From Sphingomonas arenae (GTDB taxonomy: Bacteria; Pseudomonadota; Alphaproteobacteria; Sphingomonadales; Sphingomonadaceae): a DNA stretch of 64,000 bases. Below the pieces are notes generated by a model. The model was not told the origin of the DNA, searched no databases, and saw only the letters and a program-made list of their open reading frames with translations. How positions within the stretch are numbered: the first letter of the stretch is position 1; each line of letters starts with the position of its first letter. Positions 25,539 to 34,006 of the stretch are shown in pieces. The DNA is taken from contig NZ_JAFFJU010000002.1 in the NCBI RefSeq assembly GCF_016924655.1, forward strand, positions 620,001 to 684,000, given 5' to 3'. A program made the translations under genes and the position numbers.

Positions 25539-26569
25539 GTTCCCATCAATCTCGTGAGTGCTTGCGCTGTGTAATCCACCATGGGCACCACTCGCGCATA
25601 GTTCAACCGTGTCGGTCCGATCACCCCCACAACGCCAAGCACGCGGCCTTCGCTCCCCCGGTAAGGCGCGGCGATGACGCTGGAGCCGCTCAGCGCAAAC
25701 ATCCGGTTTTCGGAGCCGATGAAGATGCGGCACCCCTCCCCTTCCCTTGCGCTCTCGAGCAGCCGGACGATTTCCTGCCGGTCCTCCAGCTCGTCGAGCA
25801 AGCGGCGGACGCGGTCGAGGTCGGCGGCGGCATGTTCGTCGAGGAGGTTGGCCTGACCGCGGACGATCAGCACCGGACGGCGCTGGGCGTCCTCGCGCCA
25901 TTCGGCAAGGCCGGTAGCGACGAGTTCGGCGGCGGCCGAGTCGAGCGCTTCGCGACGATCACGGATCTCGGCGCGCAGGCGTGCTTCGGACTCCTGCAGC
26001 GTCAGGCCGCTGAGCCGCGCACTGACGTAATTGCCGACTTCGACCAGCGCAGAGGCCGTCATTCCGGGAGGGAGAGCCACGACCCGATTTTCCACGTTGC
26101 CGTCCTCGCCGACCAGGATGGCGAGGGCTTGTCCCTGCCCAAGGGGAACGAACGAGAGCTGGCGAAGCCGCGGCTCGAACTTGGGCGCGATCACGACGCC
26201 CGCGCAGGCCGACAGTCCGGACAGGGCCGCGGTCGCGTTCGAGAGCGCCTCTTCCAACGGGCGATCGCGGACCTGCCGCTCAATGGCGGCGCGCTCCTGC
26301 TTGCTTGGCAGGTGCGCCTGCATGATGCCGTCGACGAACAGGCGGAGGCCGGTTTCGGTGGGGATTCGGCCGGCGGAGGTATGTGGATGCGTGAGCAGGC
26401 CGCGCTCCTCCAGTTCCTGCATGACGGACCGGATGGACGCGGAGGACAGATTGATGGTTCCGGCCAGCGCCTTGGAGCCGACCGGCTGACCGCGGTCGAG
26501 ATAGGCTTCGACCACCAGGCCGAAGATGGCCCGCATGCGGTCGGTCAGTTCTCCGATCGGTGGGGTCAT
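25535..26569 (-). CDS. hrcA: Heat-inducible transcription repressor HrcA
   Basis: 344 residues. The N-terminal winged helix contains YLDRGQPVGSKALAG and LSSASIRSVMQELEERGLLTHPHTSAGRIPTE, the HrcA signature. The GAF-like and dimerisation domains follow (about 100-340). HrcA represses groESL or dnaK operons by binding CIRCE, with GroEL as corepressor. I saw no CIRCE inverted repeat upstream of hrcA or elsewhere in the window, so autoregulation is not evident; its targets lie elsewhere. Divergent from rph across a long palindrome. Confidence 0.94.
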   Translation of the reverse strand: MTPPIGELTDRMRAIFGLVVEAYLDRGQPVGSKALAGTINLSSASIRSVMQELEERGLLTHPHTSAGRIPTETGLRLFVDGIMQAHLPSKQERAAIERQVRDRPLEEALSNATAALSGLSACAGVVIAPKFEPRLRQLSFVPLGQGQALAILVGEDGNVENRVVALPPGMTASALVEVGNYVSARLSGLTLQESEARLRAEIRDRREALDSAAAELVATGLAEWREDAQRRPVLIVRGQANLLDEHAAADLDRVRRLLDELEDRQEIVRLLESAREGEGCRIFIGSENRMFALSGSSVIAAPYRGSEGRVLGVVGVIGPTRLNYARVVPMVDYTAQALTRLMGT

Positions 26570-26606
26570 GGGGCAGAATTAGGCACAGCAGGGCTCCTAC
26601 TCAATC

Positions 26607-26700
26607 CGCTCGTCCTGAGCGGAGGCTCGGAGAGCCGTAGTCGAAGGGCGCTCCCGGCGAAACGCCCTTCGACTTCGCTGCGCTCCGCTCAGGACGAGCG
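26607..26700. repeat. Long inverted repeat between divergent hrcA and rph
   Basis: Outer arms of 18 bp, CGCTCGTCCTGAGCGGAG (26607-26624) and its exact inverse complement (26683-26700), enclose inner arms GTCGAAGGGCG (26640-26650) and CGCCCTTCGAC (26663-26673). The arms resemble, at CCGCTC..CCTGAG and TCGAAG, the repeats at 14.3, 45.4 and 47.1 kb. No reading frame or transposase is present. The element lies within the promoter region of both genes. Confidence 0.85.
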
Positions 26701-26770
26701 ATTACCTAGCTGGCTCGCAATGACGTCTCCACGGCGCTAAAGCGCCCGCGAACAACCTTGAGGAGTCCCC

Positions 26771-27481
26771 ATGCGCCCCAGCGGCCGCGCGCCTGACCAG
26801 ATGCGTACCCTTTCGTTCGAACCCGGCTTCACACGCCACGCGGAGGGGAGCTGTCTCGTGAGCTTTGGCGACACGCGGGTGCTGGTCACCGCGTCACTCG
26901 AGGAAAAGGTTCCGCCGTTCCTGCGCGGCAAGGGCCAGGGCTGGGTCACGGCCGAGTACGGGATGCTACCCCGGGCGACCCACACCCGCGGCGCGCGCGA
27001 GGCGGCCAAGGGTAAGCAGTCCGGCCGCACGCAGGAAATCCAGCGACTAATCGGGCGTTCGCTGCGGGCTGTGACGGACCTCCAGAAGCTCGGCGAGCGG
27101 CAGATCGTGCTCGACTGCGACGTCATCCAGGCCGATGGGGGCACGCGGACCGCGGCGATCAGTGGGGCCTGGGTAGCGCTGCGGCTGGCGGTGGATGGGA
27201 TCATGGGACAGCTGTCAGGCGACCCGATCCGCACGCAAGTAGCGGCCGTTTCCTGCGGCATCCACCAGGGTACGCCGGTGCTGGACCTCGATTACCTGGA
27301 GGATTCGACTGCGGGCAGCGACGGCAATTTCGTGCTTACCGCCGATGGCGCGATCGTCGAGGCGCAGCTGACGGCGGAGGGCGAGACGTTCGACGAGGAA
27401 GGACTCCTGCGCCTGCTGAGGCTGGCACGGATCGGCTGCAACGACATCTTCGCGGCTCAGCGGCAGGCAGTCGGACGATGA
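26771..27481 (+). CDS. rph: Ribonuclease PH
   Basis: 236 residues, the usual size. Phosphorolytic 3'-5' exoribonuclease that trims tRNA 3' ends; forms a hexameric ring. Motifs are [46 protein letters not shown] and [18 protein letters not shown], all conserved in Rph. A TTGAGGAGTCCCC ribosome site precedes the ATG. It overlaps rdgB by four bases (ATGA) and begins the rph-rdgB-hemW operon typical of alphaproteobacteria. Confidence 0.96.
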   Translation: MRPSGRAPDQMRTLSFEPGFTRHAEGSCLVSFGDTRVLVTASLEEKVPPFLRGKGQGWVTAEYGMLPRATHTRGAREAAKGKQSGRTQEIQRLIGRSLRAVTDLQKLGERQIVLDCDVIQADGGTRTAAISGAWVALRLAVDGIMGQLSGDPIRTQVAAVSCGIHQGTPVLDLDYLEDSTAGSDGNFVLTADGAIVEAQLTAEGETFDEEGLLRLLRLARIGCNDIFAAQRQAVGR

Positions 27482-28089
27482 GGACGATCGGCCCCAAGCT
27501 GGTCATCGCGACCCACAACAGCGGCAAGCTGCGGGAGATCCGCGAGCTGATGGAGCCGTTCGGGATCGAGTGCGTCGGTGCCGCGGAGCTGGACCTGCCC
27601 GAGCCGGAGGAGACGGGGACGACCTTTGTGGACAATGCCGACCTGAAGGCAAGGCAGGCGGCGGACCTCTCCGGTCTTCCGGCGCTGGCCGATGACAGCG
27701 GCCTGGCGGTGGATGCGTTGGGTGGACGGCCCGGCATCTTCTCGGCGCGCTGGGCGGAAGACGAGGCGGGCAACCGGGATTGGGCGCGCGCAATGGAGCG
27801 GGTCTGGCGCGAGGTCGAGGCGCAGGGGCCGGATGCGGGCCATGACGCGCACTTCGTTTGCGCGCTGGCGCTGGCGTGGCCGGAGGACGGACAGGCCGAG
27901 AGCTTCGAAGGGAAGGTGTATGGGACGCTCGTCTGGCCGCCCCGTGGGGACAGGGGCTTCGGCTATGATCCGATGTTCGTGCCGGTTGGCGGCGAGCAGA
28001 CGTTTGGCGAGATGGAGCCCGCCGCAAAGCATGCGATCAGCCATCGGGCGGATGCGTTTGCCAAGCTGGTGAAGTGGCTTGGCGGCTGA
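27478..28089 (+). CDS. rdgB: Non-canonical purine NTP pyrophosphatase (XTP/dITP)
   Basis: 203 residues. The N-terminal [13 protein letters not shown] is the RdgB/HAM1 nucleotide-binding signature; [14 protein letters not shown] and the C-terminal [20 protein letters not shown] followed by [10 protein letters not shown] complete the family pattern. It removes dITP and XTP from the nucleotide pool. It overlaps rph by four bases and hemW by eleven. Confidence 0.96.
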   Translation: MRTIGPKLVIATHNSGKLREIRELMEPFGIECVGAAELDLPEPEETGTTFVDNADLKARQAADLSGLPALADDSGLAVDALGGRPGIFSARWAEDEAGNRDWARAMERVWREVEAQGPDAGHDAHFVCALALAWPEDGQAESFEGKVYGTLVWPPRGDRGFGYDPMFVPVGGEQTFGEMEPAAKHAISHRADAFAKLVKWLGG

Positions 28090-29212
28090 CCTTGCCCTGT
28101 ACGTGCACTGGCCGTTCTGCGTGTCCAAGTGCCCCTATTGCGACTTCAACAGCCATGTGCGCGACAGCATCGACCAGGACGAATGGCGCCAGGCACTGCT
28201 GGCGGACCTGGCACATGAGGCTGCACTGCTGCCGGACCGCCGGCTGACGAGCATCTTCTGCGGCGGCGGAACTCCATCGCTGATGGAGCCGGACACGGTC
28301 GCCGCCATCATCGAGGCAGCCGGGCGCCACTGGAGCCCTGCCGGTGAACTCGAGATCACGCTGGAGGCCAACCCGTCTTCGGTCGAGGCCGCGCGATTCG
28401 CCGACCTCGCGGCGGCAGGTGTGAACCGCGTAAGCCTTGGCTTGCAGTCGCTGGACGATGCGGCGCTGCGCTTCCTCGGGCGGGCGCATTCCTCGGCCGA
28501 GGGTCTCGCCGCGCTGGAGGTGGCCCAGCGCCACTTCCGCCGGGTCAGCTTCGACCTGATCTATGCACTGCCGGGACAGACGGCGGATGAGTGGCGTGCG
28601 ATGCTGGAGCGCGCGCTCGCGTTCGGGACAGGGCACCTGTCGCTCTACCAGCTCACGATCGAGCCGGGGACGCGCTTCGCGGCGCTGCACGCGGCAGGCA
28701 AGTTCGAGCCGCTCGATCCGGATGCGGCAGCGGACCTGTTCGAACTGACACAGGAGTCGACGAGCGCCGCCGGATTGCCGCTGTACGAGATCAGCAATCA
28801 TGCCCGGCCCGGACAGGAGAGCCGCCACAACCTGACCTATTGGCGCTATGGCGACTATGTCGGCGTGGGGCCGGGGGCCCACGGCCGACGGCTGGGGATG
28901 CGCACCGTGCGGCATCGCAAGCCGGAGAATTTCCTGTCAGGACTGCGGCGCAACGGTCACGGGATGGTGGAAGAGGCTCAACTGACACCGCAGGAGCGTG
29001 CCGACGAAGCGCTGGTGATGGGTCTGAGGCTCGCCGAGGGCATCGATCCGGCGGGCCTTGCCGACCGGACCGGGGCCGAGCGACTCATTGATGAAGCGGC
29101 GGTGAGGCGCCTGTCGGATCTGGGCCTTGTCGTGCGAAGCGAGTCACGGCTCGCCGTAACTCCGCAGGGGCGACTATTGCTCGACCGGATCTTGGCGGAG
29201 ATCGCGGCCTAG
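28079..29212 (+). CDS. hemW: Radical SAM heme chaperone HemW
   Basis: 377 residues from a TTG at 28079 inside the rdgB end. The radical SAM cluster is C14-x3-C18-x2-C21 in [16 protein letters not shown], with the extra Cys of coproporphyrinogen III oxidase absent, which is the HemW pattern. GGGTPSL, the SAM-binding GLQSL and [12 protein letters not shown] follow, and the C-terminal HemN_C domain is present. HemW is thought to insert heme into respiratory enzymes. It ends with the CTAG shared with the convergent small gene. Confidence 0.93.
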   Translation: MAADLALYVHWPFCVSKCPYCDFNSHVRDSIDQDEWRQALLADLAHEAALLPDRRLTSIFCGGGTPSLMEPDTVAAIIEAAGRHWSPAGELEITLEANPSSVEAARFADLAAAGVNRVSLGLQSLDDAALRFLGRAHSSAEGLAALEVAQRHFRRVSFDLIYALPGQTADEWRAMLERALAFGTGHLSLYQLTIEPGTRFAALHAAGKFEPLDPDAAADLFELTQESTSAAGLPLYEISNHARPGQESRHNLTYWRYGDYVGVGPGAHGRRLGMRTVRHRKPENFLSGLRRNGHGMVEEAQLTPQERADEALVMGLRLAEGIDPAGLADRTGAERLIDEAAVRRLSDLGLVVRSESRLAVTPQGRLLLDRILAEIAA

Positions 29213-29532
29213 TTGGCGGTCATGCGCAGCTGGTAATTGTCCTTTGCGCCGGCGAGCCGGTCTTCGATCATCATCTGCGCATCGCTGGTGGCAGTCTTCC
29301 GCGCCACGCCGTTCGATACGTCGAAACCGATCAGCGCGTTCTTGAGGGCCGTGGCCTGCGCTTCGCAGCGTCCCATCACGAAGGCTTCGTAGCCGTCCAC
29401 CGCGACCTTGCTCTGCTTGGCCGCTGCCGTAGCTTCCTGGATGCAGCTGTTGAACGCCTGCCGATTGCTGTTGATGGACGCCTGACTGGGGGCTGCCGAA
29501 ACTGCGGCAGCCATCACGAGAAGAGACAACAT
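29209..29532 (-). CDS. Small exported protein of unknown function
   Basis: 107 residues. MLSLLVMAAAVSAAPS is a signal peptide with cleavage near residue 14-16. The mature part is helical with two Cys (NSCIQEAT and GRCEAQAT) spaced to form a disulphide. No family is recognised. A stem-loop ends 5 bases before the ATG, and the ribosome site AGGAGCT lies at its base. Its four-base stop overlap with hemW leaves no room for a terminator. Confidence 0.65.
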   Translation of the reverse strand: MLSLLVMAAAVSAAPSQASINSNRQAFNSCIQEATAAAKQSKVAVDGYEAFVMGRCEAQATALKNALIGFDVSNGVARKTATSDAQMMIEDRLAGAKDNYQLRMTAN

Positions 29533-29537
29533 AGCTC

Positions 29538-29563
29538 CTGCTCCCGAACAGTTGCGGGAGCAG
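29538..29563. other. Stem-loop in the leader of the small exported protein gene
   Basis: CTGCTCCCG (29538-29546) and CGGGAGCAG (29555-29563) form a perfect 9-bp stem with an 8-base loop. On the plus strand it is followed by AATGACTCTTTTT, like a terminator. On the minus strand it directly precedes the ribosome site of the gene starting at 29532. It may end the PBP-activator transcript or limit translation of the small gene; the sequence cannot separate these. Confidence 0.55.
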
Positions 29564-29594
29564 AATGACTCTTTTTCAGTGCCGCGTGAAGAGC

Positions 29595-30713
29595 TTAGTT
29601 CGGGAAGCTGCCGGGCGCCGGAGACACCACGGTCGAACCTCCGGACGTGACCTGCCGTACCTCGAATGCCCGTTGTGCGACATTGTCCCGGCCGAAGCGG
29701 AAAATGCCGTCGACACCAGCGAAACCTTCCGGTTCGTTGAGGGCGCGCACCGGGAAGCGCCGGCCCGGTTGCCAGGTGCGCGCCGCGCGTACGGTCAGAA
29801 GCATTGAGTCATAGCCCAAACTCGCAAGCCGCATCGGCGCCTTGCCGTAGCGTGCGCGGTAGCGGGTCACGAGCTGCTGGAACCGGGCATCCGGCGCAGC
29901 GGCGTACCAGGCACCGCGAAGGCGAGCGGTGGAGCCGAGCGTCCGGTCCGAAGCCCAAAGCTCGGTCCCCAGCAGGCGTGGGCCGACGCGAACGGAAGGC
30001 GCGATGCTCGCTGCTGCCCGCCCGCCGTCGGCGATCAGGACCGCATCGACGGCGCCCCGGTTGCCCAGGCGCCGCGCGGCGGCACGGGCGTCTGCAACCG
30101 TGCCGTAGGTCTCGACCGCGACGGCCTGGCCACCCGCGCGCTGGACTGCGGAGAGGAAGGCACGGCTCGACCGCTCGCCATACATGCCGGCGGGGACCAG
30201 CGCGGCGAACCGTGTGGCACCCTGCTGCCGGGCGTGGAGGACCACCCGCTCGATCGCTTGTGCCGGGCTGAAGCCGAGAATGTAGACACCGGGCGCCGCC
30301 ACCTGTGCGTCATTGGAGTAAGCGATCACCGGCACGCGCGCACGCTGCGCCAAGGGGGCGACCGCGCGAACTTCGTCGGAGAGCAAGGGTCCCAGGATGA
30401 GCTGGTTGCCTTGGGCAAGGGCCCGGCTGGCGGCAGCCGCCGCGCCGCCTTCCGCCGTGTTGAAGATGCTCAGCTGGATCTGCTGGTTGTTCGTATCGAA
30501 CAGCGCGAGCTTGGCCGCGTTGGAGATGGCTTCACCGACAGCGGCATCCTCCCCCGTCAGCGGGACCAGCACGGCGACTTCCAGCTTCTGCGGCGGCGGG
30601 GGCGCAACTGGACCTCGCCGGGGCCCGGTCTGGCAGGCCGTCAGTGCGACAGAGGCGATCGCCGATAGGACGAACAGGCGACGTGCTTGCAGGCGAGGTG
30701 AGGAAGATGTCAT
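29595..30713 (-). CDS. Penicillin-binding protein activator, LpoA-like lipoprotein
   Basis: 372 residues. A lipobox VALTAC near residue 27 predicts a lipoprotein, followed by a short Pro-rich linker (APPPPQ). The rest is a periplasmic-binding fold: VAVLVPLTGEDAAVGEAISN, RVPVIAYSNDAQVAAPGVYILGF and a second lobe. This is the LppC/LpoA C-terminal domain that stimulates PBP1a in enterobacteria; here the N-terminal TPR part is absent. The ATG at 30713 has GGAG nine bases upstream. It is divergent from rsmI with only 14 bases between the chosen starts. Confidence 0.85.
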   Translation of the reverse strand: MTSSSPRLQARRLFVLSAIASVALTACQTGPRRGPVAPPPPQKLEVAVLVPLTGEDAAVGEAISNAAKLALFDTNNQQIQLSIFNTAEGGAAAAASRALAQGNQLILGPLLSDEVRAVAPLAQRARVPVIAYSNDAQVAAPGVYILGFSPAQAIERVVLHARQQGATRFAALVPAGMYGERSSRAFLSAVQRAGGQAVAVETYGTVADARAAARRLGNRGAVDAVLIADGGRAAASIAPSVRVGPRLLGTELWASDRTLGSTARLRGAWYAAAPDARFQQLVTRYRARYGKAPMRLASLGYDSMLLTVRAARTWQPGRRFPVRALNEPEGFAGVDGIFRFGRDNVAQRAFEVRQVTSGGSTVVSPAPGSFPN

Positions 30714-30727
30714 GTCCCGCAACTCCA

Positions 30728-31567
30728 ATGAACGCATCCCTACCCCCAGGCCTCTATATCGTCGCGACGCCGATCGGCAATCTCGGCGACCTTTCGCCCC
30801 GTGCCGCCCAGACGCTGCGCGGCGCGAGCCTGATCCTGGCGGAAGACAAGAGGGTCAGCGCCAAGCTCCTCGCCCACACCGGCGCGACGGCGCCGATGTG
30901 GACCTACCACGACCATAGCAGCGAGGCGGACCGCGACGCCGTGCTCGCTCGCCTGGCGAATGAGGCGGTGGCGCTGATCAGCGATGCGGGAACGCCGCTG
31001 ATCTCCGACCCGGGCTACAAGCTCGTGCGCGCTGCCAGGGTGGCGGGGCACCAGGTACACACCATTCCCGGACCATGCGCGGCCGTGGCGGCCCTGACGC
31101 TTGCGGGGCTGCCAACCGACCGCTTCCTGTTCGTCGGCTTCCTGCCGGCCAAGGCCAAGGCCCGCGGGGAGGCGATTGCGGAAATCGCCTCCATTCGCGC
31201 CAGCCTGGTGCTCTACGAAAGCGGTCCGCGCCTTGGCGAGGCCCTCCTGGCGCTGAGAGACGGGCTGGGTAGCCGCGATGCCGCCGTGGTTCGCGAGATC
31301 AGCAAGCTGCACGAGGAATGCCGCACCGGCACGCTGGCCGAACTGGCGGACCGCTATGCCGGCGCCGCACCCAAGGGCGAGATCGTGATCGTCGTGGGTC
31401 CGCCTCCGGAGCGGGAAGCCGCGAGCGATGAGGAACTGGACGCCGCGCTTCAGGCAGCCTTAACCTCGATGACTGCATCGCGCGCTGCCGCCCACGTGGC
31501 CGAGCTGCTCAACCTGCCGCGCAAGCGGGTTTATGCCCGGGCCCTGACCCTTGGACCTGATCGATGA
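30728..31567 (+). CDS. rsmI: 16S rRNA (cytidine(1402)-2'-O)-methyltransferase
   Basis: 279 residues. The tetrapyrrole-methylase fold starts GLYIVATPIGNLGDLS and continues with LAEDKR, ISDAGTPLISDPGYKLVRAA and VHTIPGPCA, the RsmI signature. It methylates C1402 ribose in 16S rRNA. I chose the ATG at 30728 by homology; the ATG at 30707 adds seven residues and has a better GAGG site, but would overlap the lpo start. The downstream secreted-protein gene overlaps by four bases. Confidence 0.93.
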   Translation: MNASLPPGLYIVATPIGNLGDLSPRAAQTLRGASLILAEDKRVSAKLLAHTGATAPMWTYHDHSSEADRDAVLARLANEAVALISDAGTPLISDPGYKLVRAARVAGHQVHTIPGPCAAVAALTLAGLPTDRFLFVGFLPAKAKARGEAIAEIASIRASLVLYESGPRLGEALLALRDGLGSRDAAVVREISKLHEECRTGTLAELADRYAGAAPKGEIVIVVGPPPEREAASDEELDAALQAALTSMTASRAAAHVAELLNLPRKRVYARALTLGPDR

Positions 31568-31950
31568 TCGCCGTTGCCGCCCTTTTGCTCGCCGCCCAGC
31601 CGCAAGCCGCCAAGCCCAGCACGGAGTGGCTGACAGGCCTGTGGGTCGAGCAGGCCGACCCCAAGCGGCGCAGTCTCGACGGCTGCGCAAGCTGGTCCGC
31701 CCTTTTCTATCGGGCGGACAGCACCTTCTCCCATGGCGACCGTGAGGGATATTGGGTGCTGCGCGACAATCGCGTCTACGAACTCGATCGCTCCCCTGAC
31801 CGCGTGCCCGTCGACGAGCTTCTGTCCGCGAGCGAGGACAGTGCGCAGGTCGTGCGCCTGGCGGCGGACCGCATGCGAAAGGTGCTGCCGGGCGGCAAGT
31901 CCGTGACATTCCTGCGCTGCCCCAAGCCCGAGACGCCGGTTGCGCTCTAG
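31564..31950 (+). CDS. Exported protein of unknown function
   Basis: 128 residues. MIAVAALLLAAQPQAAKP is a short signal peptide. The mature part begins STEWLTGLWVEQ, a pattern seen in small lipocalin-like or lysozyme-inhibitor-like exported proteins (a G-x-W near the N-terminus), and contains two Cys (DGCASW and LRCPK) likely joined by a disulphide. It overlaps the rsmI stop (ATGA) and yraN, so it is in the rsmI-yraN-gshB operon. The fold suggestion is weak; no function is assigned. Confidence 0.65.
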   Translation: MIAVAALLLAAQPQAAKPSTEWLTGLWVEQADPKRRSLDGCASWSALFYRADSTFSHGDREGYWVLRDNRVYELDRSPDRVPVDELLSASEDSAQVVRLAADRMRKVLPGGKSVTFLRCPKPETPVAL

Positions 31951-32296
31951 CCGCCGGCAAGCCGAAGAAAGGGGACGTCGGGCGGAGACGCTGGGCGCGT
32001 GGTGGCTGCGACTTCATGGCTGGCGCATCCTGGCACGCCGGGCCCGCGTTCCCGGCGGTGAGGTGGACCTTGTCGTCCGGCGCGGACGGACCCTGGCGTT
32101 CGTGGAGGTGAAGGCGCGCGCAGATTCGGCGAGCGCCGCCATTTCTCTCGATCGCAGCCGGCTGCGCCGGGTGGCGGTGGCGGCGGAGCGCCTTGCCCCG
32201 CGCTATGGCGAAGGCTGCGACACGGTGCGGATCGATGCCTTGTACATGGTGCCGGGCAAGCTCCCGCGGCACGTGCCGGACGTCTGGGCCGGGTGA
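31940..32296 (+). CDS. yraN: YraN/UPF0102 family putative endonuclease
   Basis: 118 residues from a TTG at 31940. The UPF0102 pattern is intact: RAETLGAWWLRLHGWRIL, then GGEVDLVVRRGRTLAFVEVKAR with the PD-(D/E)xK-like residues. This family resembles Holliday-junction resolvase folds, though its role is not established. The rsmI-yraN neighbourhood is conserved across proteobacteria. The start overlaps the previous gene by 11 bases. Confidence 0.9.
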   Translation: MRSSRRQAEERGRRAETLGAWWLRLHGWRILARRARVPGGEVDLVVRRGRTLAFVEVKARADSASAAISLDRSRLRRVAVAAERLAPRYGEGCDTVRIDALYMVPGKLPRHVPDVWAG

Positions 32297-32327
32297 CAAA
32301 GCGGCTGCGCTCGCTTACGCGCCCGGC

Positions 32328-33287
32328 ATGAGCCTGACCGTCGCTGTCCAGATGGACCCGCTGGAGTCGATCTCCATTCCCGGAGACTCGACCTTCGCCC
32401 TGATGCTCGAGGCGCAGGCTCGGGGCCACCGGTTGCACCATTATCTTGCCGACGACCTGTCCTACGAGGAAGGCCGGCTGCGAGCCACGGCGCGGGCGGT
32501 GCGCGTCCAGCGGGTGGAGGGAAATCACTTCAGCGCGGAGCCGGCCGCTAGCCTGGACCTCGAAGCGGACGTCGATGTGGTCCTGATGCGCCAGGACCCG
32601 CCCTTCGACGTCGCCTACATCACCGCCGCGCACCTGCTCGAGCGGCTCGAAGGCAAGACCCTGGTCATCAACAATCCGCGCAGCGTGCGCGACGCCCCGG
32701 AAAAGCTGTTCGTTCTCGACTTTGCGCACTTCATGCCGCCGACGCTGATTACCCGCTCGCAGGAGCAGCTGGAGGCCTTCCACGCCAAGCATGGGGAGAT
32801 CGTCCTGAAGCCGCTTCACGGCAATGCGGGGGCGGCAGTCTTCCGCGTGGGTCCAGACGGGACCAACCTGCGGGCCCTGGCCGAACTGTTCAGTGAGGTC
32901 TGGAAGGAACCCTTCATTGCGCAGGCCTTTCTTCCTGCCGTGGCAGACGGAGACAAGCGCATCATCCTGGTGGACGGCGAGCCGATCGGAGCGATCAACC
33001 GCGTCCCGGGCAAGGGCGAGATCCGCTCGAACCTGGCGGCGGGTGGTACCGCGCATCCCACCGAGCTGACCGATCGCGAGCAGGAGATTTGCGCGGCGCT
33101 TGGACCGGAACTGAAGGCACGCGGACTGCTGTTCGTCGGCATCGACGTCATCGGGGGGCGTCTGACGGAGATCAACGTAACCTCCCCAACGGGCATCGTT
33201 GCGCTGGACCGATTCAACGGCATCAACAGCGCGGGCCTCATCTGGGACGCGATCGAGCGCCGCCACGCCCAGCAGATCGCCGCCTGA
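32328..33287 (+). CDS. gshB: Glutathione synthetase
   Basis: 319 residues. The prokaryotic GSH-S N-terminal domain (VAVQMDPLESISIPGDSTFALMLEAQ) and ATP-grasp domain are clear: VLMRQDPPFD, VINNPRSVRDAPEKL, VLKPLHGNAGAAVF, and the metal-binding INVTSPTGIVALDRF near the end. It ligates gamma-glutamylcysteine with glycine. Glutathione reductase (gor) sits in the same window at 47-48 kb but is not linked. The dedA GTG follows one base after its stop. Confidence 0.95.
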   Translation: MSLTVAVQMDPLESISIPGDSTFALMLEAQARGHRLHHYLADDLSYEEGRLRATARAVRVQRVEGNHFSAEPAASLDLEADVDVVLMRQDPPFDVAYITAAHLLERLEGKTLVINNPRSVRDAPEKLFVLDFAHFMPPTLITRSQEQLEAFHAKHGEIVLKPLHGNAGAAVFRVGPDGTNLRALAELFSEVWKEPFIAQAFLPAVADGDKRIILVDGEPIGAINRVPGKGEIRSNLAAGGTAHPTELTDREQEICAALGPELKARGLLFVGIDVIGGRLTEINVTSPTGIVALDRFNGINSAGLIWDAIERRHAQQIAA

Positions 33288-33288
33288 C

Positions 33289-33894
33289 GTGGCAGACTGG
33301 GTCATCCGCCTGATCGAGCAGTCCGGCTATCTGGGCGTCGCCTTCCTGATGTTCCTGGAAACGGTGTTCCCGCCGATTCCTTCGGAAGTCATCATGCCGG
33401 TCGCCGGTGTCGCCGCCTCGCAGGGCCGGATGTCGCTGGGTTGGGTGATCGCCAGCGGCACCGCGGGAGCGATGCTAGGCAACATCGTCTGGTACCTGGC
33501 CGCGCGGGCGCTCGGGATTATTCGCCTCCGGCCCTTCATCGACAAGCACGGCCGCTGGCTGACGATGAGTTGGCGCGACGTGGAGCGGGCGGAGCATTGG
33601 TTCCGGCTTCACGGCACCTTCTTCGTCTTCCTCGGCCGGATGCTCCCGACGGTGCGGAGCCTGGTCTCCGTCCCGGCGGGCCTGCTGAAGATGCGGTTCA
33701 AGAGCTTCTTCATCGCGTCCACCATCGGTACGGCGGGCTGGACGGCAATGCTGGCCACCGCCGGCTATCAGCTTCGCGAGAACTTCGGCGATGTGGACCG
33801 GTTTGTCGGGCCCGTGTCGAACGCCGTCATCATCACTTTGGTGATCGGCTACCTGTGGCGCGTGTGGCGCTACAAGCCGCATAACGAAGGCTGA
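33289..33894 (+). CDS. DedA family membrane protein
   Basis: 201 residues from a GTG at 33289. The family pattern is clear: GVAFLMFLETVFPPIPSEVIMP, GNIVWYLAARALG, and the signature FVFLGRMLPTVRSLVSVPAGLLKMRFKSF with the essential Arg. Four or so TM segments. DedA/VTT proteins translocate polyprenyl-phosphate or lipids across the inner membrane. The gap after gshB is a single base, so translation is probably coupled. About 110 non-coding bases follow, with no clear terminator. Confidence 0.9.
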   Translation: MADWVIRLIEQSGYLGVAFLMFLETVFPPIPSEVIMPVAGVAASQGRMSLGWVIASGTAGAMLGNIVWYLAARALGIIRLRPFIDKHGRWLTMSWRDVERAEHWFRLHGTFFVFLGRMLPTVRSLVSVPAGLLKMRFKSFFIASTIGTAGWTAMLATAGYQLRENFGDVDRFVGPVSNAVIITLVIGYLWRVWRYKPHNEG

Positions 33895-34006
33895 TCCACT
33901 CCAGAACGGAGCGAGGGCTACCGTTCCGGTAAGCTCTGCCGGTCAGAAGGGCGACGTCCCGCGCGCTTCTGCTCAACCCCACACTGCAGGAGCGCGCGGG
34001 CGAACC

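Noticed and set aside
26607-26700. Inverted repeat considered as insertion-sequence ends
   Set aside because: Only about 60 bases lie between the arms, with no transposase and no visible target duplication.
26570-26770. CIRCE element expected near hrcA
   Set aside because: No TTAGCACTC-N9-GAGTGCTAA-like sequence was found upstream of hrcA.
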